A DNA stretch of 64,000 nt from Streptomyces sp. XY006 (lineage in GTDB: Bacteria > Actinomycetota > Actinomycetes > Streptomycetales > Streptomycetaceae). The stretch spans positions 1 to 64,000 of the forward strand of contig NZ_NOKT01000020.1 in NCBI RefSeq assembly GCF_002237655.1. Direction: 5' to 3'. This document shows, piece after piece, positions 32,284 to 42,262 of the stretch. The first letter of the stretch is position 1; the number at the start of each line of letters is the position of its first letter. A program made the translations under genes and the position numbers. The notes under the pieces were generated by a model. It saw only the letters and a list, made by a program, of their open reading frames with translations, did no database searches and was not told where the DNA came from.

Positions 32284-33840
32284 TCACAGCAGGGGCAGGG
32301 CCTCGAAGTCGTGCCCCTGCCACAGGCGCCGCGCGGTCTCCTCCGGGTAGGCCGTGACCACCGGCTCCGCGTCCAGCACCTGCACCAGCCGCCGCTGATC
32401 GTCGTACGCCGGCCAGCCCGGGTCGCCCGTCCTGGCGAACGCCGTCCAGGAGGAGCGGAAGCGGGCCGACAGCGCCAGGGCCTCGGCGGACGGCTCGGTC
32501 CCCGCGAACAGCAGCGCCCCCAGGTCCGCCCCGTACGTGCCGAACAGCAGTGGGAGGTCCAGGCCGTGGCAGGCGCCGAGCGCGCCGTCGTTGCCGGGGG
32601 CCGCCCAGGTCAGTTCGTAGACGTGCGCGGTGCCGCCGCCCGCGCGGTGTGCCTCGGCCAGGCGCAGGGAGGGCATGGCGAACAGCCAGTCCGTCTGGAC
32701 GCGTTCGTACAGCTCGCTCGCGGAGGCGCCCGGGAAGGCCGTGCGGTAGGCCGCCTCCCCGTCGGGGCCGGGGCCGAACAGGCGCAGGGCCGCGCTCGCC
32801 CGCTCGTCGGTGATCCGGCCGAGCTGTCCGGCCAGGGTGAGGAAGAGGCGGTACTCGTCGCGGTTGTGGCCGACGAGCAGGTCGACGTCCTTCGCCGCTC
32901 CGGACGTCAGGGCCTGCCAGGGCGTCGCCGGGAGGACCTCGCCGTCGACCACCGGGGAGAAGGGGGTCACCGTGGGCGCCGCGCGGCCCCAGCGGTCGAG
33001 GTACTGCGGCATCTTCGGGCCCAGTGCCTCCCCCGCCGCCGTCAGCCGGCGCGGCTCCACCGACGACAGATCGGCGACCGTGGGGCGCAGACCCAGCTCG
33101 GCGGCCAGGGCGGTGCCCAGGTCCCGGGCCAGCTCGGCGGAGAAGAACGTCCCCGGCACGCTCTGCGCGATCGCCCGCCGGAACAGCCCGGCCGCGCGGT
33201 CCATCACCAGCAGCGAGGCCACCGATCCCGCGCCCGCCGACTCGCCGAAGACCGTGACCTGCCGAGGGTCCCCTCCGAACGCCTCGATGTTGTCGCGCAC
33301 CCACTCCAGCGCGGCCACCTGGTCGAGCAGGCCCCGGTTGGCGGGGGCGCCCTCGATGTGGGCGAACCCCTCCATGCCGACGCGGTAGTTGAGGGTGACG
33401 ACCACGACGTCCCCGTCGGCCGCGATGTGCCGGGCGTCGTAGCCGGGGCTGCCGGCGTGGCCGAGCTTGTAGGCACCGCCGTAGATCCACACCATGACCG
33501 GGCGGTGGGCGGCCGGGTCGGGGTCGGGGGTCCAGACGTTGACCGTGAGCCAGTCGTCGCCCTGGGGGACGTGGAACAGGTTCGGGCCGCCCATCAGGCC
33601 GAGGTCCTGCGGGGGCGGCGGGCCGAAGGCGTACGCCTCCCGTACGCCGTCCCAGGGCCGGGCTGGGCGCGGCTGCTGGAAGCGGGCCTCGCCCACCGGC
33701 GGTGCGGCGAAGGGTATGCCGCGGAAGACCGCGAGCCCCTCCTCGCGGCGTCCGCGCACCGCACCGGCGGTGGTGCGCACCACCGGTCCGGGCTGCTCGC
33801 AGGGGCCGTCCGCGGGCGGGCGGGGCTCGGTCGTCGTCAT
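32284..33840 (-). CDS. type B carboxylesterase
   Basis: Alpha/beta hydrolase of 518 aa. Family marks are 'LAVFRGIPFAAPPVGEARF', 'VMVWIYGGAYKLG', the nucleophile elbow GESAGAGS, and 'CHGLDLPLLFGTY' carrying the catalytic histidine. The acid residue is probably in 'HNRDEYRLFL'. There is no signal peptide, so it is cytoplasmic. GGAG lies seven bases before ATG 33840. It follows the Old Yellow Enzyme gene by 92 bp in the same direction and may share its regulation. Confidence 0.92.
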   Translation of the reverse strand: MTTTEPRPPADGPCEQPGPVVRTTAGAVRGRREEGLAVFRGIPFAAPPVGEARFQQPRPARPWDGVREAYAFGPPPPQDLGLMGGPNLFHVPQGDDWLTVNVWTPDPDPAAHRPVMVWIYGGAYKLGHAGSPGYDARHIAADGDVVVVTLNYRVGMEGFAHIEGAPANRGLLDQVAALEWVRDNIEAFGGDPRQVTVFGESAGAGSVASLLVMDRAAGLFRRAIAQSVPGTFFSAELARDLGTALAAELGLRPTVADLSSVEPRRLTAAGEALGPKMPQYLDRWGRAAPTVTPFSPVVDGEVLPATPWQALTSGAAKDVDLLVGHNRDEYRLFLTLAGQLGRITDERASAALRLFGPGPDGEAAYRTAFPGASASELYERVQTDWLFAMPSLRLAEAHRAGGGTAHVYELTWAAPGNDGALGACHGLDLPLLFGTYGADLGALLFAGTEPSAEALALSARFRSSWTAFARTGDPGWPAYDDQRRLVQVLDAEPVVTAYPEETARRLWQGHDFEALPLL

Positions 33841-33932
33841 CTGGGTCTCCTCACGGATGCCGGTGATCAGGCGCTCGGCCAGTGTCCTTGACCGAGGCAA
33901 CCGGATCCAGGCACCCGTGGGCGGACCCCGGG

Positions 33933-35051
33933 TCAGCTGAGGGTCTTCAGCGCCGCCGCGTCGTACGGCGCCAGCTCGTCGAAGCGGCCGTCGAGGACCT
34001 TGCGCGCCCACTGCGGGTCCTGCAGCAGCGCGCGGCCGACGGCGACCAGGTCGAACTCGTCGCGCTCGAAGCGGTCCAGGAGGTTGTCGAGGTCGCCGAG
34101 CTCGGCGCCCTGCCCCTGGAAGGCCTTGAGGAAGTCGCCGTTGAGGCCGACGGACCCGACGGTGATGGCGGGCTTGCCGGTGAGCTTCTTGGTCCAGCCG
34201 GCGAGGTTCAGGTCGGAGTCGTCGAATTCGGGCAGCCAGTAGCGGCGCGTGGAGGCGTGGAAGGCGTCGACACCCGCCGCGGCCAGCGGGGTGAGGATGG
34301 ACTCCAGCTCCTCCGGGGTCTCGGCGAGGCGGGCGCCGTAGACGTCCTGCTTCCACTGCGAGTAGCGGAAGATGACGGGGAAGCCGGGGGAGACGCTCTC
34401 GCGGACGGCCGCGACGATCTCCGCCGCGAACCTGGTGCGGGCCACCCGGTCGCCGCCGTAGGCGTCGGTGCGGCGGTTGGTGCCCTGCCACAAGAACTGG
34501 TCGAGCAGGTAGCCGTGGGCGCCGTGCAGCTCCACGCCGTCGAAGCCGATGCGCTCGGCGGCCGCGGCGGCCTCGGCGAACGCGCCGACCACGGCGTCGA
34601 TGTCGGCCTGCGTCATGGCCTTGCCGGTGGGCTCGTCGGCGCCGATGCGCAGCCCGGAGGGGCCGACGGCGGGGGCGTCCGCGACGGGCGGCTCGCCCTG
34701 CTTGCGGACCATGCCGATGTGCCACAGCTGGGGCACGATCCTGCCGCCCGCGGCATGCACCGCCTCGGCGACCTTCGCCCAGCCCGTCAGTTGCTCCTCG
34801 CCGTGGAACCGCGGCACGCGGTCGCTCTGCCCGGCCGACTCGTGCCCGACGTAGGTGCCCTCGGTGACGATCAGCCCGACTCCGGCGGCGGCGCGTCGCG
34901 CGTAGTAGGAGACGACGTCCTCGCCGGGCACGCCGCCCGGGGAGAACATGCGCGTCATGGGCGCCATCACGATCCGGTTGGGGACGGTCAGACCGCCCAG
35001 GGTGACGGGCCGGGACAGGATTTCGGCGGCACGGGAGGCGGCGACGGTCAC
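33933..35051 (-). CDS. NADH:flavin oxidoreductase (Old Yellow Enzyme family)
   Basis: FMN-dependent ene-reductase of 372 aa. TIM-barrel marks: 'NRIVMAPMTRMFSPGG', 'IVTEGTYVGHESAGQ', 'IVPQLWHIGMV', 'FDGVELHGAHGYLLDQFLW' (substrate-binding His...His type) and 'DLVAVGRALLQDPQWARKV'. GTG 35051 has AAGGAG with a six-base gap; the frame extends to 35111 through operator DNA, so the longer form is unlikely. Two tandem palindromic operators lie just upstream. OYE proteins reduce electrophiles such as enones and quinones, so induction by reactive electrophiles is a reasonable guess. Confidence 0.93.
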   Translation of the reverse strand: MTVAASRAAEILSRPVTLGGLTVPNRIVMAPMTRMFSPGGVPGEDVVSYYARRAAAGVGLIVTEGTYVGHESAGQSDRVPRFHGEEQLTGWAKVAEAVHAAGGRIVPQLWHIGMVRKQGEPPVADAPAVGPSGLRIGADEPTGKAMTQADIDAVVGAFAEAAAAAERIGFDGVELHGAHGYLLDQFLWQGTNRRTDAYGGDRVARTRFAAEIVAAVRESVSPGFPVIFRYSQWKQDVYGARLAETPEELESILTPLAAAGVDAFHASTRRYWLPEFDDSDLNLAGWTKKLTGKPAITVGSVGLNGDFLKAFQGQGAELGDLDNLLDRFERDEFDLVAVGRALLQDPQWARKVLDGRFDELAPYDAAALKTLS

Positions 35052-35066
35052 GTGGGGGCTCCTTCG

Positions 35067-35100
35067 GATACCGGACAGTATGCTCATACCAGGCAGTATG
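35067..35100. promoter_or_regulatory. two tandem 16-bp operators before the OYE gene
   Basis: GATACCGGACAGTATG (35067-35082) and CATACCAGGCAGTATG (35085-35100) share 13 of 16 bases, and each has ATAC...GTAT dyad ends. They sit 18 bases apart, immediately upstream of the ribosome site. A further TGCACGTGCA palindrome follows at 35101-35110. The cognate regulator is not in the window. Confidence 0.7.
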
Positions 35101-35180
35101 TGCACGTGCATCGGACCCCAGGTTCAACCATGCGGCCCGCCGCCGCCATCCCGTGCCCCCTGTGATCCCGCACACGCCGA

Positions 35181-35217
35181 AGGGCGGCACCCCTGCCGGA
35201 GCAGGAAGTGCCGCCCT
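35181..35217 (-). terminator. groEL terminator
   Basis: AGGGCGGCAC (35181-35190) pairs with GTGCCGCCCT (35208-35217), 28 bases past the groEL stop. Confidence 0.85.
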
Positions 35218-35245
35218 CCGAAAGGACGTCGACCGACTCAGTCGA

Positions 35246-36868
<1,623 letters not shown>

Positions 36869-36993
36869 GTGAAGTGGTCCCTCCAGGACTGGGGGTGATT
36901 ACTTCGGACCGCGCCCGCGCCCGCGACGGACGGCCCCCGACCGGTGGTTCCTTGCCCCACCTGGTCCGTGGCCTCACCGACCCGGTCCTTACG

Positions 36994-37020
36994 TTGTCAC
37001 TCTCACCTTCAGAGTGCTAA
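36994..37020. promoter_or_regulatory. CIRCE element 1
   Basis: TTGTCACTC, nine bases, GAGTGCTAA. It matches the HrcA operator consensus TTAGCACTC-N9-GAGTGCTAA at 16 of 18 arm positions. Confidence 0.9.
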
Positions 37021-37028
37021 CGCAATGA

Positions 37029-37055
37029 TTAGCACTCGGGCATGGCGAGTGCAAG
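37029..37055. promoter_or_regulatory. CIRCE element 2
   Basis: TTAGCACTC, nine bases, GAGTGCAAG. It matches the HrcA operator at 16 of 18 arm positions. Eight bases separate it from element 1, and the inner arms also pair with each other. Confidence 0.9.
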
Positions 37056-37126
37056 CGCCTCCGGGGGATCGACCGGGGGCGTCAGCCACCCGCGAACACC
37101 CCCCTGCACCCCCCGCGAGCAGGCCG

Positions 37127-37159
37127 AAGGGCCCGCACCCCAGGGGGTACGGGCCCTTC
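37127..37159 (-). terminator. cold-shock gene terminator
   Basis: GAAGGGCCCG (37127-37136) pairs with CGGGCCCTTC (37150-37159), 41 bases past the stop of the cold-shock gene. Confidence 0.85.
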
Positions 37160-37199
37160 AGAGAAGACCTGTCGCTTGCGCGTTGGTCGTGGTGCGCGT

Positions 37200-37403
37200 T
37201 CAGGCGGTGACGCGAACCATGTCGGCCTGCGGGCCCTTCTGGCCCTGCGAGATCTCGAACTCGACCCGCTGGCCCTCTTCCAGGGTGCGGTAGCCGTCCA
37301 TCTGGATCGCGCTGTAGTGGACGAAAACATCCGCACCACCGTCGACCGCGATGAAGCCGTACCCCTTCTCCGCGTTGAACCACTTGACGGTGCCCTGAGC
37401 CAT
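37200..37403 (-). CDS. cold-shock protein, CspA family
   Basis: Canonical 67-aa single-domain protein starting MAQGTVKWFNAEKGYGFIAV, with RNP1 (KGYGFI) and RNP2 (VFVHYS). It binds single-stranded nucleic acid and acts as an RNA chaperone. An in-frame upstream start at 37433 is less likely because the conserved start is MAQGTVKWF. The 350-base upstream region fits the long leaders usual for cold-shock genes, although I cannot define its structure. Confidence 0.96.
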   Translation of the reverse strand: MAQGTVKWFNAEKGYGFIAVDGGADVFVHYSAIQMDGYRTLEEGQRVEFEISQGQKGPQADMVRVTA

Positions 37404-37754
37404 GCCTAACTCCCCTATTACTGGCCCTTGCACAGATCCACACTTCGCGGACCCGGGTCAGACCTCACCCCCCACGGTTGGGGGCGTGCGCCGGAACGCG
37501 TCGACCGCGGCTGAATGTATCTGTCCAACTGCCGTCTGCAACAGGTCAATCGGACGAGAATTCTGGACGCGCAGGGTCCGGAATGTGGGGAGAATTCGCC
37601 CGAATTCAGGGCAAGTCGGGCCACACAAAATGCGCAAAAGCCGCGAAAGACAAGCGCACTTTGGCTACATCTTGTCGGGCTCGCGGCAGGAATTCAGGGT
37701 TCCGATCAGGGGATCGGGATCGCGTTCCCCAACTGTACCGCGCTCAATCACGCA
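37404..37754. other. intergenic region upstream of the cold-shock gene
   Basis: About 350 bases with no credible gene and slightly lower GC. It must hold the cold-shock promoter and leader. I see no perfect -35/-10 pair. Short frames on both strands have no ribosome site or protein-like composition. Confidence 0.6.
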
Positions 37755-37803
37755 GAATTGCCCCCTCCGCTTCTCTCACGGTGGGGGCAATTCGATGAAC
37801 TCT
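37755..37803 (-). terminator. terminator of the thrC unit
   Basis: GAATTGCCCCC (37755-37765) pairs perfectly with GGGGGCAATTC (37793-37803), an 11-bp stem with a 27-base loop, 57 bases past the sulfur-carrier stop. Confidence 0.75.
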
Positions 37804-37859
37804 CCGTGACCGGCATTACTCCAGGTAACAATCAAGCCGGTCGACCGGTCGCGACCGGC

Positions 37860-38135
37860 TCAGCCTCCGGCGACGGCCGGGATGATCGAGACGCCGGCAC
37901 CGTCCGGGGTGGCCGTCTCCAGCCCCTGCTCGAACCGCACGTCGTCGTCGTTCACGTACACGTTGACGAACCGGCGCAGCTTCCCCTGGTCGTCCAGCAC
38001 GCGCGCGGCGATACCGGTGTGGTTCTTCTCCAGATCGGCGATGACCTCGCCCAGGGTCGCCCCCTCGGCGGCGACCTCGGCCTGCCCGCCGGTGTAGGTA
38101 CGCAGGATGGTGGGGATACGAACGGTGACGCTCAT
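37860..38135 (-). CDS. MoaD/ThiS-like sulfur carrier (CysO type)
   Basis: A 91-aa ubiquitin-like protein ending in Gly-Gly (PAVAGG), the site of C-terminal thiocarboxylation. The start MSVTVRIPTILRTYTGGQ and 'RRFVNVYVNDDDVRFEQGLE' match the CysO-like branch used in cysteine synthesis. GGAGGACA lies nine bases before ATG 38135. It follows thrC by 104 bp in the same direction. The partner cysteine synthase and Mec-type protease are not in the window, so the sulfur acceptor is inferred. Confidence 0.88.
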   Translation of the reverse strand: MSVTVRIPTILRTYTGGQAEVAAEGATLGEVIADLEKNHTGIAARVLDDQGKLRRFVNVYVNDDDVRFEQGLETATPDGAGVSIIPAVAGG

Positions 38136-38184
38136 CGGATATGTCCTCCGGTTCTTTTTGAGCAACGGCTGGGGCACGCCCTCA

Positions 38185-38214
38185 GGGGCGCGGGGAACTG
38201 CGCGACCAGCCCCC
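38185..38214. repeat. Streptomyces intergenic repeat, copy 1
   Basis: GGGGCGCGGGGAACTGCGCG followed by ACCAGCCCC, a hairpin-forming element. The same core recurs at 46040 and 54109. This copy lies between thrC and the sulfur-carrier gene. Confidence 0.9.
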
Positions 38215-38239
38215 ACCGGCCCGCAGCGAACAACGATGC

Positions 38240-39526
38240 TCAGACGAGCCCGGCCTCACGGAACGACTCCAGGCTGGGCCGAATGGTCGCCGTGAGCCCC
38301 GTGCCCGCCACCGCGTCCAGCGTCTTCAGACCATCCCCGGTGTTGAGCACCACAGTCGTCTTCGTCGGGTCGAGAACCCCGTTCTCGATCAGCTTCTTGG
38401 TGACACCCACCGTCACCCCACCGGCGGTCTCCGCAAAGATCCCCTCGGTCCGCGCAAGGACCTTGATCGCATCGACGACCTGCTCGTCCGTCACGTCCTC
38501 CACCGCACCGCCCGTGCGCCGCGCGATGTCCAGCACATACGGCCCGTCCGCCGGGTTGCCGATCGCCAGCGACTTGGCGATCGTGTCCGGCTTCTGCGGC
38601 CGCACCACGTCGTGCCCGGCCTTGAACGCCGTCGACACCGGCGAGCAGCCGAGCGCCTGCGCGCCGAAGATCTTGTACGGCTTGTCCTCGACGAGCCCGA
38701 GCTTGATCAGCTCCTGCAGGCCCTTGTCGATCTTCGTGAGCTGCGAGCCGGAGGCGATCGGCACCACGATCTGGTCGGGCAGCTCCCACCCGAGCTGCTC
38801 GCAGATCTCGTACGCCAGCGTCTTGGAGCCCTCGGCGTAGTACGGCCGCAGGTTGACGTTGACGAAGCCCCAGCCCTCCCCGGCCGGGTCGCCGATCAGC
38901 TCGGAGCAGAAGCGGTTCACGTCGTCGTAGTTGCCCTCGATGCCGACGAGCTCGCCGCCGTATACCGCGGCCATGACGACCTTGCCCTGCTCCAGGTCGT
39001 GCGGGATGAACACGCAGGAGCGGAAGCCGGCGCGGGCCGCGGCGGCGCCCACCGCACCGGCCAGGTTGCCGGTGGAGGAGCAGGAGAGCGTCGTGAAGCC
39101 GAAGGCGCGGGCGGCCTCCAGGGCCTGCGCGACGACGCGGTCCTTGAAGGAGTGCGTCGGGTTGCCGGAGTCGTCCTTGACGAAGAGCTTGCCGGCGTCG
39201 ACGCCCAGCTCGCGCGCGAGGTTGTCGGCCTGGACGAGCTTGGTCCAGCCCGGGTTGAGGTTCGGCTTGTCCGCCACGTCGGCCGGGACCGGCAGCAGGG
39301 GGGCGTAACGCCAGATGTTCGCGGGGCCCGCTTCGATCTTCTTGCGCAGCTCCTCGGCGTCGTAGGCCGAGAAGTCGTAGGCGATCTCCAGCGGGCCGAA
39401 ACACTCCTCGCAGGCGAAGACCGGGCCGAGGGGCACGCGGTGACCGCACTCGCGGCAGCTCAGAGCGGCGGCCGGGCCGAGGTCTACGGTGGAGTTCGTG
39501 GTGCTTGCAACAGTCTGCACAGCCAT
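38240..39526 (-). CDS. thrC: threonine synthase
   Basis: PLP-dependent enzyme of 428 aa converting O-phosphohomoserine to threonine. The N-terminal zinc-ribbon-like segment (CREC...CEEC, about 24-41) is common in this class. The PLP lysine is in 'NPTHSFKDRVVAQAL' (about 122-136); the glycine-rich 'SCSSTGNLAGAVGA' binds phosphate. Length is normal. A SAM-I riboswitch directly upstream links its expression to methionine status, because phosphohomoserine lies at the branch between threonine and methionine supply. The CysO-like gene follows. Confidence 0.96.
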   Translation of the reverse strand: MAVQTVASTTNSTVDLGPAAALSCRECGHRVPLGPVFACEECFGPLEIAYDFSAYDAEELRKKIEAGPANIWRYAPLLPVPADVADKPNLNPGWTKLVQADNLARELGVDAGKLFVKDDSGNPTHSFKDRVVAQALEAARAFGFTTLSCSSTGNLAGAVGAAAARAGFRSCVFIPHDLEQGKVVMAAVYGGELVGIEGNYDDVNRFCSELIGDPAGEGWGFVNVNLRPYYAEGSKTLAYEICEQLGWELPDQIVVPIASGSQLTKIDKGLQELIKLGLVEDKPYKIFGAQALGCSPVSTAFKAGHDVVRPQKPDTIAKSLAIGNPADGPYVLDIARRTGGAVEDVTDEQVVDAIKVLARTEGIFAETAGGVTVGVTKKLIENGVLDPTKTTVVLNTGDGLKTLDAVAGTGLTATIRPSLESFREAGLV

Positions 39527-39546
39527 GTGAGGCGAGGCCCTTTCTC

Positions 39547-39698
39547 CTCATCTTCCTCACGACGCATCTCGCCGTGAGACGGATTTGGCACCTTCCCTAG
39601 CCGGGAGCCTCGCGCTGTGGTCGCCAGTGACCTACGAGAACCGACTGGAGGGTTGCCGGGGCTTCATCGGGCCGTTTCCCTCTGCCCCTCTGGATGAG
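39547..39698 (-). ncRNA. SAM-I (S-box) riboswitch upstream of thrC
   Basis: On the minus strand, CTCATCCAGAGGGGCAGAGG is followed by GGCCCGATGAAGCCCCGGCA and later AAGGTGCCAAATCC, all invariant S-box blocks in the right order. The ends CTCATC and GATGAG form P1. P4 is GTCTC...GAGAT. The P1 3' strand lies next to the thrC ribosome site (GAGGAG, about 15 bases before ATG) with no U tract, so control is probably translational. Confidence 0.93.
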
Positions 39699-39855
39699 CT
39701 GTATGTGGTTGTAAACGACGGCCGACCCCGGACATGCGATGGTCACCCGCGTTGTTCAAGACTGTAACCGACGACCAGGACAGTTGAGATAGTCGTCCGA
39801 ACCGCGAGACGCGTCACATTCCGTCCCGCCGAGAGAACGCTAAGGAGCCGCCACG

Positions 39856-40800
39856 GTGCTGGAAGAAGTCGAGCGCTGGCTGAGCACCCGTTCCTGGTCC
39901 GCGACCGAGCGTCCGCTCCACCGGATCATGGCCGCCAAGCAGCGCACGGGCCGCACGGTGAGCGTGGTGCTGCCCGCCCTGAACGAGGAGGAGACGGTCG
40001 GCGACATCGCCGCCGTCATCCGGCACGACCTGATGCTGCAGGTCCCGCTCGTCGACGAACTGGTCGTCGTGGACTCGGGATCGACCGACCGCACCGCCGA
40101 GGTGGCCGCCGCCGCGGGCGCGACGGTGGTGCACCGCGACGCGATACTCCCGCGCGTCCCGGCCGTGCGCGGCAAGGGCGAGGTGCTGTGGCGCTCGCTG
40201 CTCGTCACGCACGGCGACATCGTCTGCTTCATCGACGCGGACCTGCGGGACTTCTCGTCCGACTTCGTCTCGGGGATCGTGGGCCCGCTGCTCACCGACC
40301 CGGACGTGGCCCTGGTCAAGGGCATGTACGACCGTCCCCTCGGCGGCGCCGCCGGGCAGGGCGGCCGGGTCACCGAGCTGATGGCCCGCCCGCTGCTCAA
40401 CATGCACTGGCCGCAGCTGGCCGGGTTCGTGCAGCCGCTGGGCGGGGAGTACGCGGCCCGCCGCTCCCTGCTGGAGCAGCTGCCGTTCCCCGTGGGGTAC
40501 GGCGTCGAGCTGGGCATGCTGGTCGACGCCCTGCACCTGGCGGGCCTCGACGCCCTCGCCCAGGTGGACGTCGGGGTGCGCAAGCACCGGCACCAGGACG
40601 GGCAGGCGCTGGGCCGGATGGCCGCCGAGATCTACCGCACGGCACAGCTGCGGCTGGCCCGGGGGCATCTGATCCGGCCGTCCCTGACCCAGTTCGAGCG
40701 CGGCGGGGACGGCTTCGAACCGCGCACGTACTCCGTCGACACCGAGGAACGTCCGCCGATGGTGGAGATCACCGAGTACCAGGCCCGGAAGGCGGCCTGA
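39856..40800 (+). CDS. gpgS: glucosyl-3-phosphoglycerate synthase
   Basis: Retaining GT-A/GT81-type transferase of 314 aa, making glucosyl-3-phosphoglycerate from an NDP-glucose and 3-phosphoglycerate. Marks: 'VSVVLPALNEEETVGDIAAV', 'ELVVVDSGSTDRTAEVAAAA', the metal-site region 'CFIDADLRDFSSDFVSG', 'KGMYDRPL' and 'GYGVELGMLVDALH'. GTG 39856 has AAGGAG eight bases upstream. otsA and otsB follow in the same direction, suggesting a compatible-solute or methylglucose-polysaccharide role. Confidence 0.9.
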   Translation: MLEEVERWLSTRSWSATERPLHRIMAAKQRTGRTVSVVLPALNEEETVGDIAAVIRHDLMLQVPLVDELVVVDSGSTDRTAEVAAAAGATVVHRDAILPRVPAVRGKGEVLWRSLLVTHGDIVCFIDADLRDFSSDFVSGIVGPLLTDPDVALVKGMYDRPLGGAAGQGGRVTELMARPLLNMHWPQLAGFVQPLGGEYAARRSLLEQLPFPVGYGVELGMLVDALHLAGLDALAQVDVGVRKHRHQDGQALGRMAAEIYRTAQLRLARGHLIRPSLTQFERGGDGFEPRTYSVDTEERPPMVEITEYQARKAA

Positions 40801-40873
40801 CCGGGGCCGTTTTCGGCCGGACGCGGCAGGTCCGTACGTTTGAGCGTTTACAGGCCGGGCTAGGTTGAGGCCT

Positions 40874-42262
40874 ATGGGTTCGACGTACGGTTCTGCACGG
40901 GTACTGGTGGCCTCCAACCGGGGCCCGGTCTCCTACACGGTCGGTGAGGACGGTTCGCTGGACGCCAAGCGGGGCGGCGGCGGACTGGTCTCGGGGCTCT
41001 CCGCGATCGGCTCCGACGCGGACGCGCTGTGGGTCTGCTCGGCGCTGTCCGACGGCGACCGGGAGGCGGTCCGGCGCGGGGCCGGCGAGGACGGCGTGCG
41101 CATGCTGGACATCCCGGCCGACGTGCACGCCGACGCCTACAACGGCATCGCCAACTCGGTGCTGTGGTTCGTGCACCACATGCTCTACCAGACACCGCTG
41201 GAGCCGGTCTTCGACGCGGAGTTCCGGCGCCAGTGGGCGTCCTACGAGACGTACAACCGGGCGTTCGCCGAGGCGCTGGCCGAGGAGGCGGCGCAGGGCG
41301 CGGTGGTCGTGGTGCAGGACTACCACCTGACGCTGGTGCCGGGCATGCTCCGCGAGCTGCGCCCGGACCTCAGGATCGGGCACTTCTCGCACACGCCGTG
41401 GGCGCCGCCCGAGTACTTCCGGATGCTGCCGGACGACGTGGCCGGGCAGGTGCTGCGCGGCATGCTCGGCGCGGACCGGCTGGGCTTCCTCACCCAGCGC
41501 TGGGCGGACGCCTTCACCGCGTGCGCGGAGCGGTTCGCGGGCGGGCTCGGCGGCACGCGCATCGGCGTGCACGGGCTGGGCGCCGACGCGGACTTCCTGC
41601 GCGAGCGCGCGCACCGGCAGGACGTCGAGGAGCGGATGGCCGCGCTGCGCGAGGAGATCGGCGAGGGCCGGCGCACCATCGTCCGGGTCGACCGCACCGA
41701 GCTGTCCAAGAACATCGTGCGCGGCCTGCTGGCCTACCGGCGGCTGCTCCAGGCCCACGGCGAGTGGCGCGAGCGCGTGGTGCACGTGGCTTTCGCCTAC
41801 CCCTCGCGGCAGGACCTCGCGGTGTACCGGGACTACACGGCCGAGGTGCAGCGCCTCGCGGACGAGATCAACGCCGAGTTCGGCACGCCGGGCTGGACAC
41901 CGGTCGTGCTGCACGTCAAGGACGACTTCGCCCGCTCCCTGGCCGCCTACCGGCTGGCCGACGTCGCCCTCGTCAACCCCATCCGCGACGGCATGAACCT
42001 GGTCGCCAAGGAGGTCCCGGTGGTCTCCGACGGGGGCTGCGCGCTGGTGCTGTCCCGGGAGGCCGGGGCGCACGAGGAGCTCGGCGAGGACGCGATCACG
42101 GTCAACCCCTACGACATCACGGGCACGGCCGCCGCCCTGCACGAGGCGCTGTCGATGCGCCCCGAGGAGCGGGCCGAGCGCAGCAAGCGCCTCGCGGCGG
42201 CGGCCACGGCGCTGCCGCCGGCGCGGTGGTTCCTGGACCAGCTGGAAGCACTGCAGGGATGA
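40874..42262 (+). CDS. otsA: trehalose-6-phosphate synthase
   Basis: GT20 enzyme of 462 aa joining NDP-glucose and glucose 6-phosphate. Marks: 'LVASNRGPVSYTVGEDG', 'GGGGLVSGLSAIGSDADALW', 'VQDYHLTLVPGML', 'IGHFSHTPWAPPEYFRMLP', 'VDRTELSKNIVRGLLAYRRL' and 'NPIRDGMNLVAKE'. TAGGTT seven bases before ATG and no Shine-Dalgarno point to a leaderless start at 40874. It overlaps otsB by four bases (ATGA). Confidence 0.95.
   Translation: MGSTYGSARVLVASNRGPVSYTVGEDGSLDAKRGGGGLVSGLSAIGSDADALWVCSALSDGDREAVRRGAGEDGVRMLDIPADVHADAYNGIANSVLWFVHHMLYQTPLEPVFDAEFRRQWASYETYNRAFAEALAEEAAQGAVVVVQDYHLTLVPGMLRELRPDLRIGHFSHTPWAPPEYFRMLPDDVAGQVLRGMLGADRLGFLTQRWADAFTACAERFAGGLGGTRIGVHGLGADADFLRERAHRQDVEERMAALREEIGEGRRTIVRVDRTELSKNIVRGLLAYRRLLQAHGEWRERVVHVAFAYPSRQDLAVYRDYTAEVQRLADEINAEFGTPGWTPVVLHVKDDFARSLAAYRLADVALVNPIRDGMNLVAKEVPVVSDGGCALVLSREAGAHEELGEDAITVNPYDITGTAAALHEALSMRPEERAERSKRLAAAATALPPARWFLDQLEALQG

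Noticed and set aside
32279..33490. Second minus-strand frame across the esterase gene
   Set aside because: Out-of-frame translation of the carboxylesterase gene, rich in Arg and Gly with no motifs.
37012..37037. A single inverted CIRCE (GAGTGCTAA-N8-TTAGCACTC)
   Set aside because: This order is reversed from the HrcA operator. The sequence is better read as two adjacent, correctly oriented CIRCE elements.
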